Origin: Deltaproteobacteria bacterium
GTDB taxonomy: Bacteria; UBA10199; JACPAL01
Assembly (NCBI GenBank): GCA_016180855.1
Contig: JACPAL010000003.1
Coordinates: 1-64,000, forward strand
Direction of reading: 5' to 3'
DNA: 64,000 bases
Shown here: in pieces, positions 13,976-23,126 of the stretch
Position numbering within the stretch: position 1 is the stretch's first letter
How the letters are laid out: each line of letters starts with the position of its first letter
Notes under the pieces: model-generated
What the model saw: only the letters and a program-made list of their open reading frames with translations
Databases searched by the model: none
What the model was told of the DNA's origin: nothing
Program-made: the position numbers and the translations under genes

Positions 13976-16258
13976 ATGGAAACCAATCAGGTCGAAACGA
14001 CGCCCGAGTTGGTTACAAAGATCTATCAGCAACTCGAAGCGAATCTCAAAATCATCCGAAAACGGCTTTCGCGTCCCCTCACACTCGCTGAAAAAATCCT
14101 GCTCGGTCATCTCTGGGATCCTGAAGGGCAGGAGTTGACCCCGGGGCAGGCACTCTTAAATCTCCATGTCGACCGGGTTGCGATGCAGGATGCGACCGCC
14201 CAGATGGCCCTTCTGCAATTTATGACGGCCGGGATGCCGTCGACTGCCGTCCCCACCACGGTTCATTGTGATCATCTCATTCGTGCCCGCAAAGGGGCAA
14301 AAGAGGACATGAAGGTGGCGCTCCGCGAGAATCAGGAGGTCTACGAGTTCCTCAAAACCTGTTCCCAAAAATATGGGATCGGTTTTTGGGGGCCGGGGGC
14401 CGGGATTATTCATCAAGTCGTCCTGGAACAGTATGCCTTCCCGGGTGGTTTGATCATCGGGACCGACTCCCATACCCCGAACGCCGGGGGACTTGGGATG
14501 ATTGCGGTCGGTGTTGGTGGGGCCGATGCGGTTGATGTGATGGTCGGGATGCCGTGGGAGGTGCTTCAACCGAAATTGATCGGGGTCCGTCTGACCGGTG
14601 AGCTGAATGGCTGGACCGCCCCGAAGGATGTGATCCTGAAGGTTTGCGAGATTCTCACGACCAAGGGGGGGACCAACCGGATAGTGGAGTACTTTGGACC
14701 TGGTGTCCGCTCCCTCTCCGCCACCGGGAAGGCAACGATCACCAATATGGGGGCCGAGCTGGGGGCAACCACCTCAATCTTCCCCTATGACCTGTCGACA
14801 CGAGAATATTTGAAGGCAACCGGCCGTGAGAAGATTGCCAAGCTCTCTGATGCCTCTCAATCACTCCTTGGCGCCGATCCGGAGGTAGAGAAAAGCCCGG
14901 AGAAATTTTTTGAACGGGTCATCGAAATCGATCTCTCCTTGTTGGAGCCACATGTTGTCGGTCCCCACTCGCCCGATCTTGCCCGTCCGATCTCCCGATT
15001 GAAGGAGGATGTCTCTAAAAACAGATACCCGGAGCGACTCACCTACGCCCTTATTGGAAGTTGTACCAACTCCTCCTACGAGGACATTGATCGGGCGGCC
15101 GACGTCGCCCGGCAGGCAAAGGAATTGGGCCTGAAAGTTGCCGTACCACTCGTGATTACCCCCGGTTCTGAACAGGTCAGGGCAACGTTGGAACGGGATG
15201 GTCAACTTCAGATCCTGGAAGAGATTGGCGGGACCGTCCTCGCAAACGCCTGTGGCCCCTGTATCGGTCAGTGGCAGAGGGATGATATTAATAAAGGAGG
15301 GCCGAACGCCATCCTGACTTCTTACAATCGAAACTTCCCAAAAAGGAATGACGGCAATTCAACCACGATGGCGTTCATTGGAAGTCCGGAGCTCGTCGTC
15401 GCCATCAGTCTGGATGGAAGGCTTACATTCGACCCACTCCATGACTCGACAACGACAAAAAATGGACAAAAGGTGAAGCTTCGTCCCCCCAAAAAGGGGG
15501 CTGCCCTTCCCCCAAAGGGGTTCATTTTTTCCAAAGAGGGGTATCTGGCCCCTGCAAAGAGCGGGGCTGGGCTCCCTGTGGTGGTTGATCCAAAGAGCGA
15601 CCGATTGGAACTTCTTAAACCGTTTGGGCCATGGGATGGAGATGATTTTGAAAATCTGCCTGTCCTTGCAAAGGCAAAGGGAAAGTGCACAACGGATCAT
15701 ATCTCACCGGCCGGCCCCTGGCTTAAATATCGCGGACATCTCGACCGGATTAGTGATAACGCCTTTTTGGGTGTGGTGAATGCGTTCGGAACGGAGGCCG
15801 GAAGAGGCCTCAACCTCCTGACAGGTGAAGGAGAACAGGAGATCCCGAAGATCGCCCGGTACTACAAAGATCATGGGGTCCGCTGGGTAATGGTCGGAGA
15901 CGAAAATTACGGTGAAGGCTCGAGCCGGGAACATGCCGCGATGTCCCCTCGCTACCTGGGTTGTGCAGCCGTTATTACCCGGAGTTTTGCGCGAATCCAC
16001 GAGACCAACCTCAAGAAACAGGGGATCCTGCCACTCACCTTTGCGAATCCCAAAGACTATGACAAGGTTCAGGCAACCGACCGGATAGGCATCAAGGGTT
16101 TAAAAGATTTACAGCCCGGCAAGTCGTTAAAACTCTCTCTCCGACATGAAAATGGTGCTGTGGAAGAACTGCCGGTACTCCACAGTTTTACGAAGAATCA
16201 AATCGAATGGTTTAGGGCTGGTTCGGCCTTAAATGCGCTGCGATCGCAAAAAGATTAA
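13976..16258 (+). CDS. acn: Aconitate hydratase (mitochondrial type)
   Basis: A 760-residue aconitase, TCA cycle, converting citrate to isocitrate via cis-aconitate with a 4Fe-4S cluster. The length and the motifs fit the mitochondrial-type bacterial family. Seen are H-C-D-H-L-I, G-T-D-S-H-T-P-N-A-G-G-L-G, the cluster cysteines in G-S-C-T-N-S-S-Y-E-D and A-N-A-C-G-P-C-I-G-Q-W, Y-N-R-N-F-x-x-R-N-D-G-N, and the swivel domain G-D-E-N-Y-G-E-G-S-S-R-E-H-A. All key residues are present. It appears monocistronic, and converges with the P-loop kinase gene, four bases from its stop. Confidence 0.95.
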   Translation: METNQVETTPELVTKIYQQLEANLKIIRKRLSRPLTLAEKILLGHLWDPEGQELTPGQALLNLHVDRVAMQDATAQMALLQFMTAGMPSTAVPTTVHCDHLIRARKGAKEDMKVALRENQEVYEFLKTCSQKYGIGFWGPGAGIIHQVVLEQYAFPGGLIIGTDSHTPNAGGLGMIAVGVGGADAVDVMVGMPWEVLQPKLIGVRLTGELNGWTAPKDVILKVCEILTTKGGTNRIVEYFGPGVRSLSATGKATITNMGAELGATTSIFPYDLSTREYLKATGREKIAKLSDASQSLLGADPEVEKSPEKFFERVIEIDLSLLEPHVVGPHSPDLARPISRLKEDVSKNRYPERLTYALIGSCTNSSYEDIDRAADVARQAKELGLKVAVPLVITPGSEQVRATLERDGQLQILEEIGGTVLANACGPCIGQWQRDDINKGGPNAILTSYNRNFPKRNDGNSTTMAFIGSPELVVAISLDGRLTFDPLHDSTTTKNGQKVKLRPPKKGAALPPKGFIFSKEGYLAPAKSGAGLPVVVDPKSDRLELLKPFGPWDGDDFENLPVLAKAKGKCTTDHISPAGPWLKYRGHLDRISDNAFLGVVNAFGTEAGRGLNLLTGEGEQEIPKIARYYKDHGVRWVMVGDENYGEGSSREHAAMSPRYLGCAAVITRSFARIHETNLKKQGILPLTFANPKDYDKVQATDRIGIKGLKDLQPGKSLKLSLRHENGAVEELPVLHSFTKNQIEWFRAGSALNALRSQKD

Positions 16259-16262
16259 GCCC

Positions 16263-16910
16263 TCAGCCCAACTTCTCCAGGATCTCCTCCAGAAAACGGT
16301 CGATCGTTACCTTGGGATCGATAGAAAGTTCCCCTGAAACTGAAATATCGGCTAGCTGTTTATATTTGCCAAGACGGAACTGGAGCCACTCCGGATAACA
16401 ACGACGGTAGGCGACCTCCACCGCCTCTTTGGGCCCCCGCTCAAACATCCCCCCCCAAACAACCGACTTTGGACGGGTAAAAAACTTATCCGTCATGAGT
16501 GGAATCATTGATTCGACCACCTCCAGGTGAACGATCAAATAATTGCCCTTAAGCGTTTCCAAAATCTTGTTCCCCAAATAAATGAGGCTTCCGGTAGAAT
16601 CGACAACGAAATTCTTCCCTTGAGGGAGTTTAAGATTCTGCATCATCGCCTGTTCCGTTTGAAGATAGACTTTTTCCTTGGGCGCATAACCGCCCTGATG
16701 TGGAAAGCCCATCCAGGAGGCGAGTGCCTCTAGCCCAGCAAGTCCCAGTTTTTTCTCAATCTCCTCATCAATCGAGACCATCCCGAATCCCTTTTCATCA
16801 CGGAGTTGTCTTGCCCGAAAACTTTTACCGACGTTGGACATACCGATTAAAAGGAGAGGAAGCGCTCCATTTTCTATTCTCTGTTCAAATTCGAGGCGTG
16901 TCAGCTTCAT
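16263..16910 (-). CDS. P-loop NTPase, shikimate-kinase-like
   Basis: A 215-residue protein with Walker A G-M-S-N-V-G-K-S (about 23-30), followed by R-A-R-Q-L and V-S-I-D-E-E-I-E-K, where shikimate kinases have the substrate-binding Asp. The region F-V-V-D-S-T-G-S-L-I-Y resembles the later part of the fold. The usual shikimate kinase G-G-G motif is not visible, and the protein is some 40 residues longer, so it is more likely a small-molecule kinase relative with another substrate. Its ATG overlaps the ptsP stop (ATGA), so the two are translated together. Confidence 0.65.
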   Translation of the reverse strand: MKLTRLEFEQRIENGALPLLLIGMSNVGKSFRARQLRDEKGFGMVSIDEEIEKKLGLAGLEALASWMGFPHQGGYAPKEKVYLQTEQAMMQNLKLPQGKNFVVDSTGSLIYLGNKILETLKGNYLIVHLEVVESMIPLMTDKFFTRPKSVVWGGMFERGPKEAVEVAYRRCYPEWLQFRLGKYKQLADISVSGELSIDPKVTIDRFLEEILEKLG

Positions 16911-19204
16911 GAGGCTAGTTGTGTTAAAAGATGTTGATAAGGGGCCAGTTTTTCCCGAACTTCACTCGCGGTCGCCAGTTTCAGAACCTCCACGGCCATT
17001 TTCCTTACCTCGGATAACCGAACCTGACGAATGATATTTTTGACCTGTAGAATGCTGACCGGGATCATCGAGAGCCCTGTAATCCCTAAGCCTACCAGAA
17101 GGGGGGCCACAAGGGGGTCTCCCGCCATCTCACCGCAAATCCCAACCGGTTTCTTGGCCTCCACGGCTACAGCGGCCACATGGGCGATCGACTTTAGAAC
17201 GGCCGGATGAAGAGAATCGAAGAAGGTGGCAACCCTTTCGTTGTTTCGATCAACGGCGAGGGTATATTGGGTCAGGTCATTGGTCCCGACACTGAAAAAA
17301 TCGACATACCGGATTAAATAATGGGCCATCTGGACCGCCGAGGGGACCTCAATCATCATCCCGACAGGAATCTTCGGATCAAATCGGGTACTTTCATTGG
17401 TTAGCTCATCCTGCACCTTTTTTAGAATCTCTCGAACACGCCGGATCTCATCCACTCCCGAGATCATCGGAATCAGGATACGGATCGGCCCCAAGGCTGA
17501 TGCCCGGAGCATTGCCCGAAACTGGACCTCCAGGATCTCCGGTTGGGCGAGACAGAGACGGATCGATCGGTATCCCAGAAAAGGGTTGGCCTCCGGCGCC
17601 TCGAAGTTGAGGGAGGCGATCGGCTTGTCTCCTCCAGCATCGAGGGTTCGAAAGGTCACTGGCAGGCCATTCGCCTCTTCAACAATTGTCTTGTAGAGAT
17701 CAAACTGCTCCTCTTCATTGGGAAGACGTTTCCGGATCATGAATGGATATTCCGTCCGGTAGAGACCGATCCCTTCGGCGCCATACTCCCTTAAGGAGTG
17801 AAGGCTTTCGAGCATCCCAACATTCGCCTCCAGGAGAATCTTCTTATGGTCGAGTGTCTCCGCCGCAAGATGAACGATCGATTGAAGATGAACCAGTCGG
17901 TCCACAAACTGGTCCTGGATCCGTTCATACTCTCGGATCACCTCCCGGCTCGGGTTAACGATAATATTGCCGGAATCCCCATCAACAATGATAGCTGCCC
18001 CGGGACTTACCCGGTTTCGGACACCACTGACCCCCATGACAGCCGGTATCCCCAACGATCGCGCCAGGATGGCGGCGTGCGAAGTGACGCCTCCACGCTC
18101 GGTAATAATCCCTTGAACCTTAGACGGATCGAGCCGTGCGGTATCGGAAGGAACAAGGGTTTCGGCGATCAAGACCCCCTCCCAGGATTCCTTCACTCTC
18201 CATTTTCCGCCAATCAGGTGCTCCATGAGCCGTTGCCGGATATCCTCCAAATCACCAGCCCGCTCCTTGAAATGAGGGTCTTCTATCTTCTCAAACTCCC
18301 TCAGATATTCTCCAATAACATCGCGGACTGCCTGAATAGGCCCTTTTCCCCTGTCGATCATCATCTTGAGCTTCTTCTGAAAGCTGCGGTCGGAGAGAAT
18401 CATCCGGTGGCTGTAGAAAATATCTGATTCCTGCTTCGAAAACTTTTTAAGAAGCTTTTTTTCCAGGCGTAAAAGATCAGTTGATGTCTTGGCTATCGCC
18501 TCACGAACTCTCTTCCATGACTGGGCGTGGGTTTTTTTCCCCCCCTTCCCAGGTACCAGGATGACAGGATCGACTCCGGGGGTAAGAAAAAAGGCGGTCC
18601 CTATCCCGAACCCGGGGGCGACAGGAATCCCCTTTAGTCTCATCTGATGCCCTTCCCTGCGTACCTGAGACTGAACCGTTTCCAGTGCCACCAATTTGTA
18701 AACAACGCCGGCCAGCTGAAACGAGATCACCTTGAGAGTTTCCATCTCGGCCGATGTAAATTCCTTTGGCCCTACTGTCTGGAGGGTTAAAACTCCGACG
18801 ATATCCTCCCTCTCCATAAGGGGAAAGGCAGCAAAAGAGTGGAATTTCTCTTCCCCGGTTTCCGGAAAATACTTGAAGCGGGGGTGACGGGCTGCATCTT
18901 TAACAACAACCGGCTGGCGTTTTTCTACAGCGAGACCCGTTAAGCCCTCCTCTATTGTCATTCGAACATGACCAACCGAGGACGGTTCAAGTCCATCGGT
19001 GGCAACCAAAAGGAGTGTCCTCCCCTGTAAAAGATAGAGGGAACAGACGTCGACCGCCATTTCATGGCGAACCAAGGTTACAATATGAGAGAGCGGGTTC
19101 TCCTCTGGCCGGGACTTTTGAAGAATCCGGGTGACATTAGCGATTGTTTCAAGGTGTTTAGCCACGCCTGCCCTCAGTGTGGCACAGACCTCAATTTGCT
19201 TCAA
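16907..19204 (-). CDS. ptsP: PtsP, GAF-containing PEP-protein phosphotransferase (EI-Ntr)
   Basis: Up to 765 residues. An N-terminal GAF domain (about 20-165, V-D-V-C-S-L-Y-L-L) precedes enzyme I: the G-I-P-V-A-P-G-F-G-I-G start, the phospho-histidine segment G-G-V-T-S-H-A-A-I-L-A-R, V-D-G-D-S-G, L-Y-R-T-E-Y-P-F-M, R-T-L-D-A-G-G-D-K-P and the active-site G-I-C-G-E-M-A-G. It starts the nitrogen-type phosphotransfer relay, passing phosphate from PEP to NPr. No ptsO or ptsN lies in this window. The first possible start is TTG at 19204, overlapping the yidC stop. A GTG at 19165 with GAGGG upstream is an equally plausible start. Confidence 0.93.
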   Translation of the reverse strand: MKQIEVCATLRAGVAKHLETIANVTRILQKSRPEENPLSHIVTLVRHEMAVDVCSLYLLQGRTLLLVATDGLEPSSVGHVRMTIEEGLTGLAVEKRQPVVVKDAARHPRFKYFPETGEEKFHSFAAFPLMEREDIVGVLTLQTVGPKEFTSAEMETLKVISFQLAGVVYKLVALETVQSQVRREGHQMRLKGIPVAPGFGIGTAFFLTPGVDPVILVPGKGGKKTHAQSWKRVREAIAKTSTDLLRLEKKLLKKFSKQESDIFYSHRMILSDRSFQKKLKMMIDRGKGPIQAVRDVIGEYLREFEKIEDPHFKERAGDLEDIRQRLMEHLIGGKWRVKESWEGVLIAETLVPSDTARLDPSKVQGIITERGGVTSHAAILARSLGIPAVMGVSGVRNRVSPGAAIIVDGDSGNIIVNPSREVIREYERIQDQFVDRLVHLQSIVHLAAETLDHKKILLEANVGMLESLHSLREYGAEGIGLYRTEYPFMIRKRLPNEEEQFDLYKTIVEEANGLPVTFRTLDAGGDKPIASLNFEAPEANPFLGYRSIRLCLAQPEILEVQFRAMLRASALGPIRILIPMISGVDEIRRVREILKKVQDELTNESTRFDPKIPVGMMIEVPSAVQMAHYLIRYVDFFSVGTNDLTQYTLAVDRNNERVATFFDSLHPAVLKSIAHVAAVAVEAKKPVGICGEMAGDPLVAPLLVGLGITGLSMIPVSILQVKNIIRQVRLSEVRKMAVEVLKLATASEVREKLAPYQHLLTQLAS

Positions 19205-20919
19205 GAATTTCTAGGATTTAAGGGTATGTTGAAAAATGGCTTTTGGGGACTGTTCAAAAATGCCCAGCTGCAAGGCACCCCGAGGAGCCGCGACGCAGGC
19301 GTACTTGAGGGTACGTCGAGGAGCCGGAGATCCCGGAGACGTATATCCTTCTGGTAGCTATATTGCTGGGCAACCGACATAACGGTATTAACAAAGAAAT
19401 AGAGAACCAGCCCGAGTGGAAGAAATAGCATAAAAGCCGTGAACATGAGTGGCATGATCATCATCATCTGTTTCTGAACTGGATCGGTTGTCGTCGATGG
19501 TGTCAGTTTCTGCTGGAGAATGGTAACAACCCCCGAGAGGATCGGCAGTATAAAATAAGGGTCGGGGGCTGAAAGGTTACGGTAGAACCAGAAGAATGGG
19601 GCATTGTAGAGCTCAATCGAATTGTAGATCACCTTCCAAAGGGCAATATAAATAGGTATTTGGAGAAGCATCGGAAGGCAACCTCCCATCGGATTGACCT
19701 TATGGGATTTAAATAGTTGCATCGTCTCCGTATTGAGCCGTTGTCGATCCTCTTTATACTTCTCCTTGAGCTCCTGGAGACGTGGTTGAATCTTTTGCAT
19801 CTCCTTCATCTGCCTAAATGACTTGACTGAAAGGGGATTCAAAAGAATTTTTATAAAAATCGTCAGAAGGATAATCGCAAAGCCCCAGTTGTGTATCAGC
19901 TTTTGAAAAAAGATCAGTAGCCAGAAGAGTGGGACAGCAAGGAATGAAAAGTAGCCGTAATCAATCGATTTCTCGAGTCCGACGCCTATTTTTTGTAAAT
20001 GCCCACGATCTTTCGGCCCCGCATAGATCGTAAATTTCTCTTCATGTCTCCCACCAATGGAGAGCCCAAACTTTCCAGGAGAGAGAATAAGAGAGGTTTC
20101 TCCCTCACCGCTCATCATCTTCAGAGAGGTCTCTGACGTAACACGGCGATTTACCAGCGCCATAACGAAGTAACGATCCTTGATCTCCGCCCAGGTAACC
20201 GATCCGGCTATCGATGATGTCTCACCTTTTTTATAGTTTGCCCTCTTTGTCTGATTACCTATTTGATAAAGAAAATCCCTGAGATCTGCAGGCCCCTTTA
20301 ATGACTGGAGAAATCCTTTTGGTGGCTCTTTTTTTTGAGCTGCTTTCCATACAAGCCCGATCGCTCCTGTCAATCCTGTAGTGGACCTGTTTTCTAGAGA
20401 AATCTCCAGCTCAAACGGGTAGTTATCAGAGGACGGAAAAATAAATTTCTTCCTGACCAGAAGATCGTTGTTTTGCCCTTCATAGATGATCTCTTGATCG
20501 GTTTTAGAAATAACCTGGTAGGAAGATTCTTGCGGCAAGGCAAAATTGCACTGATCACAAACGAGGGTCAACACCTGGTCCTGTTCCGACAAAATCAGAT
20601 TGATAGGACGCGATTCTTTATGAATTCCTTCATGATAATCATGGAGGATGATTTTGTGTAGCTGCCCACCATGAGAAGTGAGCTCCCAGGTAACCTTTCC
20701 ATTCCGGAATGTCGTCTTCTCTTCCGGTAGCAAATGGGGGGTGCCCTGAGTCGCCGCTTGCTCAAGAACTGCCGGTGGTTCGCTCGTAGAGACGATCGGT
20801 GGAGGAGGCTGCGAGACCTGTCCCGAAGGAGGTAGCCGGCTCCCATAAAAATGATACCAGGCTATAAAAATGACGAATGAAATTCCCGCCGCCAGTAATG
20901 CTCTTTGTTCCTGATTCAT
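19201..20919 (-). CDS. yidC: YidC membrane protein insertase with a repeat-derived tail
   Basis: A 572-residue YidC/Oxa1 insertase that places proteins in the inner membrane with or without SecYEG. Seen are the N-terminal anchor (A-L-L-A-A-G-I-S-F-V-I-F-I), a periplasmic beta domain (about 60-330), and the five-helix core including N-P-M-G-G-C-L-P-M-L-L-Q-I-P-I-Y and the last helix L-G-L-V-L-Y-F-F-V-N. The normal protein should end shortly after Q-Q-Y-S-Y-Q-K. Instead, the last 40 or so codons are encoded by dispersed repeat copy E and flanking bases, adding a foreign tail. It follows yidD, overlapping by four bases. Confidence 0.95.
   Translation of the reverse strand: MNQEQRALLAAGISFVIFIAWYHFYGSRLPPSGQVSQPPPPIVSTSEPPAVLEQAATQGTPHLLPEEKTTFRNGKVTWELTSHGGQLHKIILHDYHEGIHKESRPINLILSEQDQVLTLVCDQCNFALPQESSYQVISKTDQEIIYEGQNNDLLVRKKFIFPSSDNYPFELEISLENRSTTGLTGAIGLVWKAAQKKEPPKGFLQSLKGPADLRDFLYQIGNQTKRANYKKGETSSIAGSVTWAEIKDRYFVMALVNRRVTSETSLKMMSGEGETSLILSPGKFGLSIGGRHEEKFTIYAGPKDRGHLQKIGVGLEKSIDYGYFSFLAVPLFWLLIFFQKLIHNWGFAIILLTIFIKILLNPLSVKSFRQMKEMQKIQPRLQELKEKYKEDRQRLNTETMQLFKSHKVNPMGGCLPMLLQIPIYIALWKVIYNSIELYNAPFFWFYRNLSAPDPYFILPILSGVVTILQQKLTPSTTTDPVQKQMMMIMPLMFTAFMLFLPLGLVLYFFVNTVMSVAQQYSYQKDIRLRDLRLLDVPSSTPASRLLGVPCSWAFLNSPQKPFFNIPLNPRNS
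19245..19327. repeat. Palindromic dispersed repeat, copy E, inside the yidC 3' end
   Basis: It starts with GGGACTGTTCAAAAATGCCC, one inverted end of the element, and runs through GGCGTACTTGAGGGTACGTC. The 56 bases 19272-19327 are identical to the reverse complement of 10889-10944. The repeat is read through in the yidC frame without a stop. A second repeat-end-like string (ATGTTGAAAAATGGC) occurs just left of it at about 19227-19240. Confidence 0.82.
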
Positions 20920-21164
20920 AAATGATCCGCGGCTTCTCTCTCACAAGAGGAGTAGGGATGACAACTTGCAATTCTCTTCAATAAAAAAAACAGCCCCCTC
21001 GGGAATGAGTGATTTTTGAGAGACCAGATACCGAAATCAGAACAGCTCACTTTAAAACGGCAGGAGCCCCCTAAAAATGGGGAGAGGGAAAATTGATAAA
21101 GACGGATGAGGAATAGAGCTGTTCGGCGGAGTAAAATATCGCATAAAAACAACGTCTTGCTCAA
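20916..21164 (-). CDS. yidD: YidD, membrane protein insertion efficiency factor
   Basis: An 82-residue member of the YidD family: L-I-R-L-Y-Q-F-S-L-S-P-F-L-G-G, then S-C-R-F-K-V-S-C-S-D-F-G, L-K-N-H-S-F-P-R-G-L and L-K-R-I-A-S-C-H-P-Y. The Cys pattern and the C-H-P-Y end are typical. An amphipathic N-terminal helix puts it at the inner membrane, where it helps YidC. The start is a TTG with AGGAGG eight bases upstream. It lies between rpmH and yidC, but rnpA, normally between rpmH and yidD, is not there. Confidence 0.88.
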   Translation of the reverse strand: MSKTLFLCDILLRRTALFLIRLYQFSLSPFLGGSCRFKVSCSDFGIWSLKNHSFPRGLFFLLKRIASCHPYSSCEREAADHL

Positions 21165-21303
21165 TTTAACCTCCTGCTCAAAAAACTAAAATCGGGCTTA
21201 CGCAGCCGGACGCCCTCACGATCTCTTGCCAACTAATTTGAGGCTAAAATTCAAAAATGATTTCCGAATTTTTCTCCCCAACTCGTGAAGAGAACAAAAG
21301 ATC

Positions 21304-21441
21304 TTAAAGAACACTGAGTCGCGCTCTTTTTTTCTGGCGGCGCCTTCGCAAGACGTTTCGTCCGTTGGGGCTCCTCATTCTTTTTCTGAAACCGTGCGTC
21401 CGCGAACGCTTGATTTTACTTGGTTGGAAGGTGCGTTTCAT
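21304..21441 (-). CDS. rpmH: 50S ribosomal protein L34
   Basis: A 45-residue, very basic protein: [12 protein letters not shown] at the start, R-T-H-G-F-R-K-R-M in the middle, [10 protein letters not shown] and A-R-L-S-V-L at the end. This is full-length bacterial L34. It is divergent from dnaA, the classical arrangement at many bacterial origins. A promoter candidate lies 50-80 bases upstream. The roughly 140 bases after its stop hold no rnpA; a weak hairpin with a T-rich tail lies at about 21178-21215. Confidence 0.97.
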   Translation of the reverse strand: MKRTFQPSKIKRSRTHGFRKRMRSPNGRNVLRRRRQKKRARLSVL

Positions 21442-21490
21442 TTTTGTTCCTTTGTTTTGTTGGCTTGGCGCCGTTTTTTTTCAAAACAAG

Positions 21491-21519
21491 AATTAAGAAT
21501 CAATTTTGATTTGCGTCAA
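21491..21519 (-). promoter_or_regulatory. Promoter candidate for rpmH
   Basis: On the minus strand, TTGACG (21514-21519), a 17-base spacer and TTAATT (21491-21496). It is in the AT-rich part of the gap and points toward rpmH, with a leader of about 45 bases. Confidence 0.5.
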
Positions 21520-21582
21520 GCAAAAATTTATTTCTTTTTTTTCAACGACTTTCATTTTTTTCAAAAAAAAATATTAATTTTT

Positions 21583-21610
21583 TTGACATGCTTCTTCGAT
21601 CTGTTATGAC
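21583..21610 (+). promoter_or_regulatory. Promoter candidate for dnaA
   Basis: A perfect -35 TTGACA (21583-21588), a 16-base spacer and TATGAC (21605-21610). It points to dnaA, leaving a leader of about 175 bases. Confidence 0.5.
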
Positions 21611-21791
21611 ACAGCACACTTTTGTAGATGTCACCCCTTAGAGTGTCATTTTGGATCATTCGGGGATCACTCTTGGGGCTGGACTTAAAATGGAGTGGGT
21701 TAGCTGTTGGAGAAGGTCTCTAACTGCTTGAAATTTTGTCTTTTTTTCAACCATTAGCCCTTGTTGATATGGTTGTGGGTAGTTTGTACCT

Positions 21792-23126
21792 ATGGGGAAT
21801 TCTCGCGTCTTTTCTCTCGATCAAATCAAGGAAAATCTCAAAGAGGTTTCCTTATCCCCTTCCGTTGCAGGTCAGGTTGAAGTCCTCGCTTATAATGATG
21901 AAGAGGGCCTGACACTCTCTGTAAAGAACAAATTCGTCCGCGACTGGGTTAGGGAGTACCATCTTGAGTCTATTTCGGCCCAGCTGTTTGCCTTGACGGG
22001 AAAAAAGGTTCCTATCCGTTTGGTCCTGACACAGGAAACAGGGGAGTCGCCTCAACCTAACGTAGTAGAAGTCCAACCCGTTGTGGTGGAGGATCGATCT
22101 TCGTTTTACGGACTGAACCCGAAATATACCTTTGAGAACTTTGTGGTCGGTTCTTCCAATCAGTTTGCCCATGCGGCAGCTCAAGCTGTTTCACGACAAC
22201 CGGTGAAGAGTTACAACCCGTTGTTTCTCTACGGGGGGGTCGGACTGGGTAAAACACACCTCCTCAATGCCATAGGCCATGCCCTGCTCAAGAATGATCC
22301 CCAAACCAAGATCCTCTACCTATCCGGAGAAAAATTCGTCAACGAGCTGATTCAGTCCCTCCGCTTTGAAAAAATGGGGGATTTCAGAAAAAAGTACCGG
22401 GAAACCTGCGACGTTTTGCTCGTCGATGACGTTCAGTTCATCGGTGGGAAGGAAAAAAGCCAGGAAGAGTTTTTTCATACATTTAATCAGATCCACGAGT
22501 CGGCCAGGCAGATTGTTTTAACCTCAGACCGTGTTCCCAGGGAGATCCCGGGCATTGAAGACAGACTTCGCTCCCGTTTTGAATGGGGTTTAATTGCGGA
22601 TATCCGACTTCCGGATCTGGAAACCCGCGTCGCTATTCTGAAAAAAAAGGCGGACCAGGATAAGATCGATTTGGGTGATGACGTCGCACTCTTTCTGGCG
22701 ACCCATATCACCTCCAATGTGCGTGAGCTGGAAGGTGCCCTCATTCGGGTTAACGCCTTCGCTTCCTTGGCAAACGTTCCAATTACGATACCGTTCGCTA
22801 AGGAGGTTCTCAAGAATGTGATCGGAAAGATTGGCCATGTCGTTACCGTCCTCCAGGTCCAAAAAGCAGTATCGGAGTTTTTTGGGATTCGGATGAACGA
22901 CTTAACCGGAAAAAGACGTATCCGTGGCTTTGCCAATCCACGCCAGATTGCGATGTATCTCTGCCGAAAACACGTGAAGGCCTCCTTCCCTGAGATCGGA
23001 TCCCAGTTTGGTGGAAAAGATCATTCCACCGTCGTCCATGCCGTCGCCAAGATCGAGAAGAAATTGCAGGATGACGAACAATTGAGAGATCAGCTTAAGG
23101 CCCTCGAACAACAGCTAACCCTCTAA
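21792..23126 (+). CDS. dnaA: Chromosomal replication initiator DnaA
   Basis: A 444-residue DnaA, which opens the origin and loads the helicase. Seen are N-terminal domain I; Y-T-F-E-N-F-V-V-G at the domain III start; Walker A G-G-V-G-L-G-K-T-H-L (about 147-156); Walker B D-V-L-L-V-D-D-V-Q-F; and sensor regions R-L-R-S-R-F-E-W-G-L. The DNA-binding domain IV has the signature G-G-K-D-H-S-T-V-V-H-A. Domain II is short. It is the first gene of the dnaA-dnaN-gyrB run. Confidence 0.98.
   Translation: MGNSRVFSLDQIKENLKEVSLSPSVAGQVEVLAYNDEEGLTLSVKNKFVRDWVREYHLESISAQLFALTGKKVPIRLVLTQETGESPQPNVVEVQPVVVEDRSSFYGLNPKYTFENFVVGSSNQFAHAAAQAVSRQPVKSYNPLFLYGGVGLGKTHLLNAIGHALLKNDPQTKILYLSGEKFVNELIQSLRFEKMGDFRKKYRETCDVLLVDDVQFIGGKEKSQEEFFHTFNQIHESARQIVLTSDRVPREIPGIEDRLRSRFEWGLIADIRLPDLETRVAILKKKADQDKIDLGDDVALFLATHITSNVRELEGALIRVNAFASLANVPITIPFAKEVLKNVIGKIGHVVTVLQVQKAVSEFFGIRMNDLTGKRRIRGFANPRQIAMYLCRKHVKASFPEIGSQFGGKDHSTVVHAVAKIEKKLQDDEQLRDQLKALEQQLTL

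Larger units (their letters stand above)
21442..21791. other. rpmH-dnaA intergenic region
   Basis: A 350-base divergent gap, very AT-rich at 21470-21600 with long T and A runs. It holds one good promoter candidate for each direction. I found no perfect DnaA box here. The last 180 bases (21610-21791) have ordinary composition and form a long 5' leader for dnaA if the promoter call is right. No gene is seen. Confidence 0.6.
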
